Source: Flavobacteriaceae bacterium
GTDB lineage: Bacteria; Bacteroidota; Bacteroidia; Flavobacteriales; Flavobacteriaceae
Length of the DNA stretch: 64,000 bases
Reading direction: 5' to 3'
Assembly: GCA_013373105.1 (NCBI GenBank)
Contig: JABXIJ010000013.1
Location: 56,212-120,211 of the forward strand
The position numbers and the translations under genes were made by a program. This document shows positions 60,089 to 64,000 of this stretch, piece by piece; position 1 is the stretch's first letter; each line of letters begins with the position of its first letter. The notes beneath the pieces are model-generated. The model did no database searches. It worked only from the letters and a program-made list of their open reading frames with translations, and was not told the origin of the DNA.

Positions 60089-62341
60089 ATGATGAATCTG
60101 AAGAATGTTGTAGAGTATATCATAAAAATTAGAATTGTAATTATTGCAATTCTATTCTTTTTTACTGCAGTTGCTGGTTATAAAACCATAAAAAACTTAC
60201 AAATAGACAATTCTTTAACGATTTGGTTCCTTGAAGACGACCCAAGTTATAAGGCTTATATTGATTTTCAAGAAGAATATGGTTCAGATGAAATATACAT
60301 AGCTATGTTTCCTGTTCAAAATGCAATCTCTAAAGAAACAATGCAGAAATTAGATGCCTTAACAAAGGCAATTGATGCTTTACCTTATGTTAAAACATCG
60401 TTTAGTTTAACTAAAGCAAAATACCCAAGATTTCTAAATAATAATATTCAATTCGATAACTTATACAGCAACAATAAAACTGAAGAAAGCCTTAAAAGAC
60501 TCTTTAAACAATTGCCAAATATTACTTCTCAATTAGTTTCAGAAGATTATAAAAATGTGTTTTTTTATGTTCAACTAAATCCAACACCAACAATTGAAAG
60601 TAAAAGAAAAACAATACTTTATGAAATAGAAGAAACAATTCAAAAATATTTTGATGAATATCATCTTACAGGGCCACCAGTCTTAAATGAAGCTTATAGT
60701 AAAGGGATTTACAAAGAAAGTTTACTCTTTGGAATCCTTACTGTTTTGATAATAACCCTAATGTTATTGTTCCTTTTACCGAGCAAACAATATCTTTTTA
60801 TTGCTTTGCTTTCAGTTGGCATTCCAGTGAGTTTATTATTTGGAATAATAACCACTACAGGTCATGCACTAAACATGATATCTATGTTGATACCCACTAT
60901 TCTTATGGTATATTGTGTTAGTGATATTGTTCATATCATTAATATTTTTCATAAAGAAGGCTTCCAACAAAAATCTATTACGAAAGTAGAATTAATAACG
61001 CTTAGTATTCGAAAGAGTTTTACACCTTGTTTTTACACAACACTTACCACTTTTGTTGGATATTTTGCCCTGTATTTATCTCCTCTTCCTGCATTTAAAG
61101 ATATGGGTATTTTTACTTGTATAGGTTTAGTTTTAAGTTTTTTAATAGTATACTTAGTAAGTATAATAGGGTTTAGTTATTTAAAATTAAACTTTAAAAC
61201 AGTAAAACCAATTTTATCATTTAAACTGTTTAATCAGCAGTTATTTATTGGTTGGTTAAACAGAATAACATCTAGATATAAAAATAGAATTATAGTTGGT
61301 TTTTCAGCATTACTTCTCTTTGGATTGTATTCGATTTTAAAGGTTGATATTGATACAAGGTCTCTAGATTTATTAGCTGAAGGTGAAGCTAAAAACGACT
61401 TAAGAATTGTAGAAAAGCAGTTGAAAGGAAGTTCTAGATTGCAACTTAATGTTTCTACAACTAATGGATCATCAGTAATAACAAAAGATGCATTAATACA
61501 GCTAGAAAAGTTTCAACAAAAACTAGAAGATTATCCTTTAATAAATGCACCTGTTTCTGTTGTTAATGTAAAACAGTTTTTAGAAAAAAGATTACCAATT
61601 CCCTTATTAAAAAATGCTCCAGAAAAAAGAATAAAGAGAACATTATCTCAAGTAGATGATAAGGATAATAGCTTTTTTAAGCTATTTTCTAAAGACCTAA
61701 CAACTGCAGGAATAACATTGAGTTTGCCAGAGATGACTACATCTCAGCTAAATCAAGTTATAAATTTTGTTAAGAACTCATTTGAAACATCATTTAAAAC
61801 ACAAGATTTTAAACTTAAAATTAATGGTTTTGCAGTTGTTTTTGCACAGTTAAATGAGTTTATTTTAACCACACAACTCAAGTCTTTTATAGTGGCTTTT
61901 ATAGTGGCATTCCTCTGTTTAGTTTATTTTATAAAAAGCGTTAGAACTACGTTACTTGTATTAATTCCTAATATTTTACCATTAGCAGTTTTAGCAATTA
62001 TTATGCGATTATTAGATATTCCTCTGGATGTTTCAACAGCAATGATAACCCCTATAATGTTAGGAATAGCTATGGATGATACTATACACCTAGTGTACAA
62101 TTATAAGCAGAAAAACAACAAGTTACTCTCTTCTAATGAACGTATAAATAATGCTATGCATTACACAGGAAATGCCTTAATAGCTACTACTATTGCTTTA
62201 GTTGCTGGCTTTTTAATTATTGCATCTAGTGCAACACCCTCTGTAAGTGGTTTTGGAATATTATGTGCTGTAACTGTAGCAATAGCATTAATTACAGATA
62301 TGTTTTATTTGCCAGCTCTTCTTAAAAAGTTTGATAAATAG
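60089..62341 (+). CDS. RND/MMPL-family transporter
   Basis: Two repeats of multi-TM regions; GIAMDDTIHLVYNYKQ; ATPSVSGFGILCAVTVAIALITDMFYLPALL. Confidence 0.9.
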   Translation: MMNLKNVVEYIIKIRIVIIAILFFFTAVAGYKTIKNLQIDNSLTIWFLEDDPSYKAYIDFQEEYGSDEIYIAMFPVQNAISKETMQKLDALTKAIDALPYVKTSFSLTKAKYPRFLNNNIQFDNLYSNNKTEESLKRLFKQLPNITSQLVSEDYKNVFFYVQLNPTPTIESKRKTILYEIEETIQKYFDEYHLTGPPVLNEAYSKGIYKESLLFGILTVLIITLMLLFLLPSKQYLFIALLSVGIPVSLLFGIITTTGHALNMISMLIPTILMVYCVSDIVHIINIFHKEGFQQKSITKVELITLSIRKSFTPCFYTTLTTFVGYFALYLSPLPAFKDMGIFTCIGLVLSFLIVYLVSIIGFSYLKLNFKTVKPILSFKLFNQQLFIGWLNRITSRYKNRIIVGFSALLLFGLYSILKVDIDTRSLDLLAEGEAKNDLRIVEKQLKGSSRLQLNVSTTNGSSVITKDALIQLEKFQQKLEDYPLINAPVSVVNVKQFLEKRLPIPLLKNAPEKRIKRTLSQVDDKDNSFFKLFSKDLTTAGITLSLPEMTTSQLNQVINFVKNSFETSFKTQDFKLKINGFAVVFAQLNEFILTTQLKSFIVAFIVAFLCLVYFIKSVRTTLLVLIPNILPLAVLAIIMRLLDIPLDVSTAMITPIMLGIAMDDTIHLVYNYKQKNNKLLSSNERINNAMHYTGNALIATTIALVAGFLIIASSATPSVSGFGILCAVTVAIALITDMFYLPALLKKFDK

Positions 62342-62363
62342 TTAACGTTAAAAGAAATTGTTT

Positions 62364-62813
62364 ATGGACTTAAAAACAACATTAATTGATGAATGCAAAA
62401 GACATGTAAATGTTCGTTTACAAAATATTCAAGACACTATTTTATCTAATCAAAAAGCATTACAATCTGAAACAAAAAGTTCTGCAGGAGACAAACATGA
62501 AACAGGCAGAGCCATGCTACAATTAGAAATTGAAAAAGCAGGAAAACAATTGTTAGATGTTGAGCAAATGTTGTTAGTATTACAAAAGATTAATTCAAAA
62601 TTATCTTCAAATAAAATAGGTTTAGGCAGTGTAGTTGAAACAGATGAAATGAATTTTTTTATTAGTGTTTCTGTTGGAAAACTAATTATATCAAATACTA
62701 CTTATTTTGCTATTTCACCAGTATCACCAATTGGTAAAATTATGTTGGGTAAATCAGTAAATCAACAAATAATATTTAATGGTAAAACTTTAAATATTAG
62801 ATTGGTAAAATAA
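62364..62813 (+). CDS. GreA/GreB-like protein (commonly misannotated as 3-oxoacyl-ACP synthase)
   Basis: SSAGDKHETGRAMLQLEIEKAGKQL; ISPVSPIGKIMLGK. Confidence 0.7.
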   Translation: MDLKTTLIDECKRHVNVRLQNIQDTILSNQKALQSETKSSAGDKHETGRAMLQLEIEKAGKQLLDVEQMLLVLQKINSKLSSNKIGLGSVVETDEMNFFISVSVGKLIISNTTYFAISPVSPIGKIMLGKSVNQQIIFNGKTLNIRLVK

Positions 62814-62847
62814 TTTGTAAATTTAGACCGACTATAATTCCCCAAAA

Positions 62848-63690
62848 ATGTCACAATCTAAAACCCTACTCTCAAATCTTGTAAATAGATTTCAAGTATC
62901 TAACTTTATTATCATAAGCATTGAAGAGTTTTTTAAAAATGCTAATAAAGACGATTTAACCCAAACTCAAAACACAGATTTTTACACCTTAATTGTGCTA
63001 AAAAATAGTGCAGGAAAACATACTATAGAATATGAAGATTATAAGTATAATGAAGGCTCTGTTATAGCAATAAGAAAAAACCAAAATCAGCAGTTTCATA
63101 TCAACAAAAGTACCAAAGGCTATCTTATATTATTTAAAGAAGAGTTTCTACATAGCTACTTAAACGAACAAGAAATAGCAAACACAATACAAATGTTTAA
63201 TGAGTTAATAACCTCCCCTAAAACTCAGTTTAATAAAAGGGATTTTGACTTGTTTTTAAATATAATAGAAGCTATTGAAAAAGAGTTTTTAAACAGGTTT
63301 GATAGCTACTCTTTAAAAATTATTAGAAGTTTACTTCATATGTCAATTACCCAAATTCATAGGGTAAAATCTAAAGGATATAAAAGAACAAATTACAACA
63401 AGTATTTAAAGGAGTTTATAAAGTTTCAGAACTTAGTAGAACAATATTATAAGGTGTCTAAAAAAGTAGCATTTTACTCCAATAAATTAGGGTTTTCATC
63501 TAAAAAATTAAATACCATTGTAAATAATGTTAGCAAAAAAAATGCTAAAGGATTTATAGATGATGTAATTATTATAAAAGCAAAAAAAGACTTGTTGAAC
63601 ACCAACTTATCTGTAAAACAAATTGCCTATAAGTTAGGTTTTAAAGATCCAGCTAATTTTTTTAAATACTTTAGAAACACACATATTTAA
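62848..63690 (+). CDS. AraC-family transcriptional regulator, probably frameshifted near its C-terminus (intact frame would end at 63740)
   Basis: HTH: VAFYSNKLGFSSKKLNTIVNNVSKKNAKGFIDDVIIIKAKKDLLNTNLSVKQIAYKLGFKDPANFFKYFR; alternative frame continues HTYLTPEAFRDINRVPVFTL*. Confidence 0.85.
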   Translation: MSQSKTLLSNLVNRFQVSNFIIISIEEFFKNANKDDLTQTQNTDFYTLIVLKNSAGKHTIEYEDYKYNEGSVIAIRKNQNQQFHINKSTKGYLILFKEEFLHSYLNEQEIANTIQMFNELITSPKTQFNKRDFDLFLNIIEAIEKEFLNRFDSYSLKIIRSLLHMSITQIHRVKSKGYKRTNYNKYLKEFIKFQNLVEQYYKVSKKVAFYSNKLGFSSKKLNTIVNNVSKKNAKGFIDDVIIIKAKKDLLNTNLSVKQIAYKLGFKDPANFFKYFRNTHI

Positions 63691-63767
63691 CTCCAGAAGC
63701 ATTTAGAGATATAAATAGAGTTCCGGTTTTTACACTCTAAATGCTGAAAATTACCTTTACTTAATAC

Positions 63768-63788
63768 ACACAAAAATTATTTTTGTGT
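63768..63788. terminator. hairpin, possible terminator
   Basis: ACACAAAAA-TTA-TTTTTGTGT downstream of AraC gene. Confidence 0.5.
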
Positions 63789-63883
63789 CAGTGGATATTA
63801 TTAAAATATTCCCCCCAGCTTTCATAAGATGATGTTCATAGGGGTCATTGAACAATGAAAGCCTCAATACAGAATCACCTTAA

Positions 63884-64000
63884 TTACTCAGAGTTAGGGT
63901 GGTTCTTCATTTTAAAGCCTATGTCTGTATTGTTTTCTATAGCTTTTTTATGCTTTATAAAAAGAGTTTTTCCTTGAAAAGTACAAGCAATTAGCCAATA
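63884..64000 (-). CDS. partial CDS, C-terminus of hypothetical protein
   Basis: Reverse-strand reading ...YWLIACTFQGKTLFIKHKKAIENNTDIGFKMKNHPNSE*; 5' part beyond window. Confidence 0.4.
   Translation of the reverse strand, partial: YWLIACTFQGKTLFIKHKKAIENNTDIGFKMKNHPNSE

Noticed and set aside
1-64000. CRISPR array, tRNA or rRNA genes, prophage or complete IS element
   Set aside because: No regularly spaced repeats, no recognisable tRNA/rRNA sequence, no integrase/transposase ORF seen by reading.

Overview
AT-rich chromosomal segment of a Flavobacteriaceae-type (Bacteroidota) genome. It is mostly housekeeping genes: sufS, ribF, serS, rsmA, mgtE, mutS, panB, mnmG, ybeY, gltX, rnr, rpiB, recA, dut, gpsA, pheS, gdhA, dinB. 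I recognised no CRISPR array, rRNA, tRNA, prophage or complete transposon, and no convincing multi-gene novel defence or biosynthetic system. The signals that deserve a second look are: (1) three parS-like 16-mers clustered around mnmG/DUF4175 (25.5-30.0 kb); (2) an AT-rich intergenic region at 39.4-39.95 kb with four TTATYAACA motifs and a 17-bp direct repeat, a candidate oriC about 10-14 kb from those sites; (3) an in-frame chimeric ORF joining a CobW/G3E GTPase domain to the C-terminal barrel of a DUF5916-like outer-membrane protein (51.9-53.5 kb); (4) a decaying LuxR-HTH / DUF4199 / DUF1801 cluster (22.4-23.7 kb); (5) several single-base or single-codon gene disruptions (ECF sigma factor, AraC regulator, PspC mini-protein, a 59-codon small ORF); (6) small genes missed by the ORF track. 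Family assignments come from reading the protein sequences, not from database searches.
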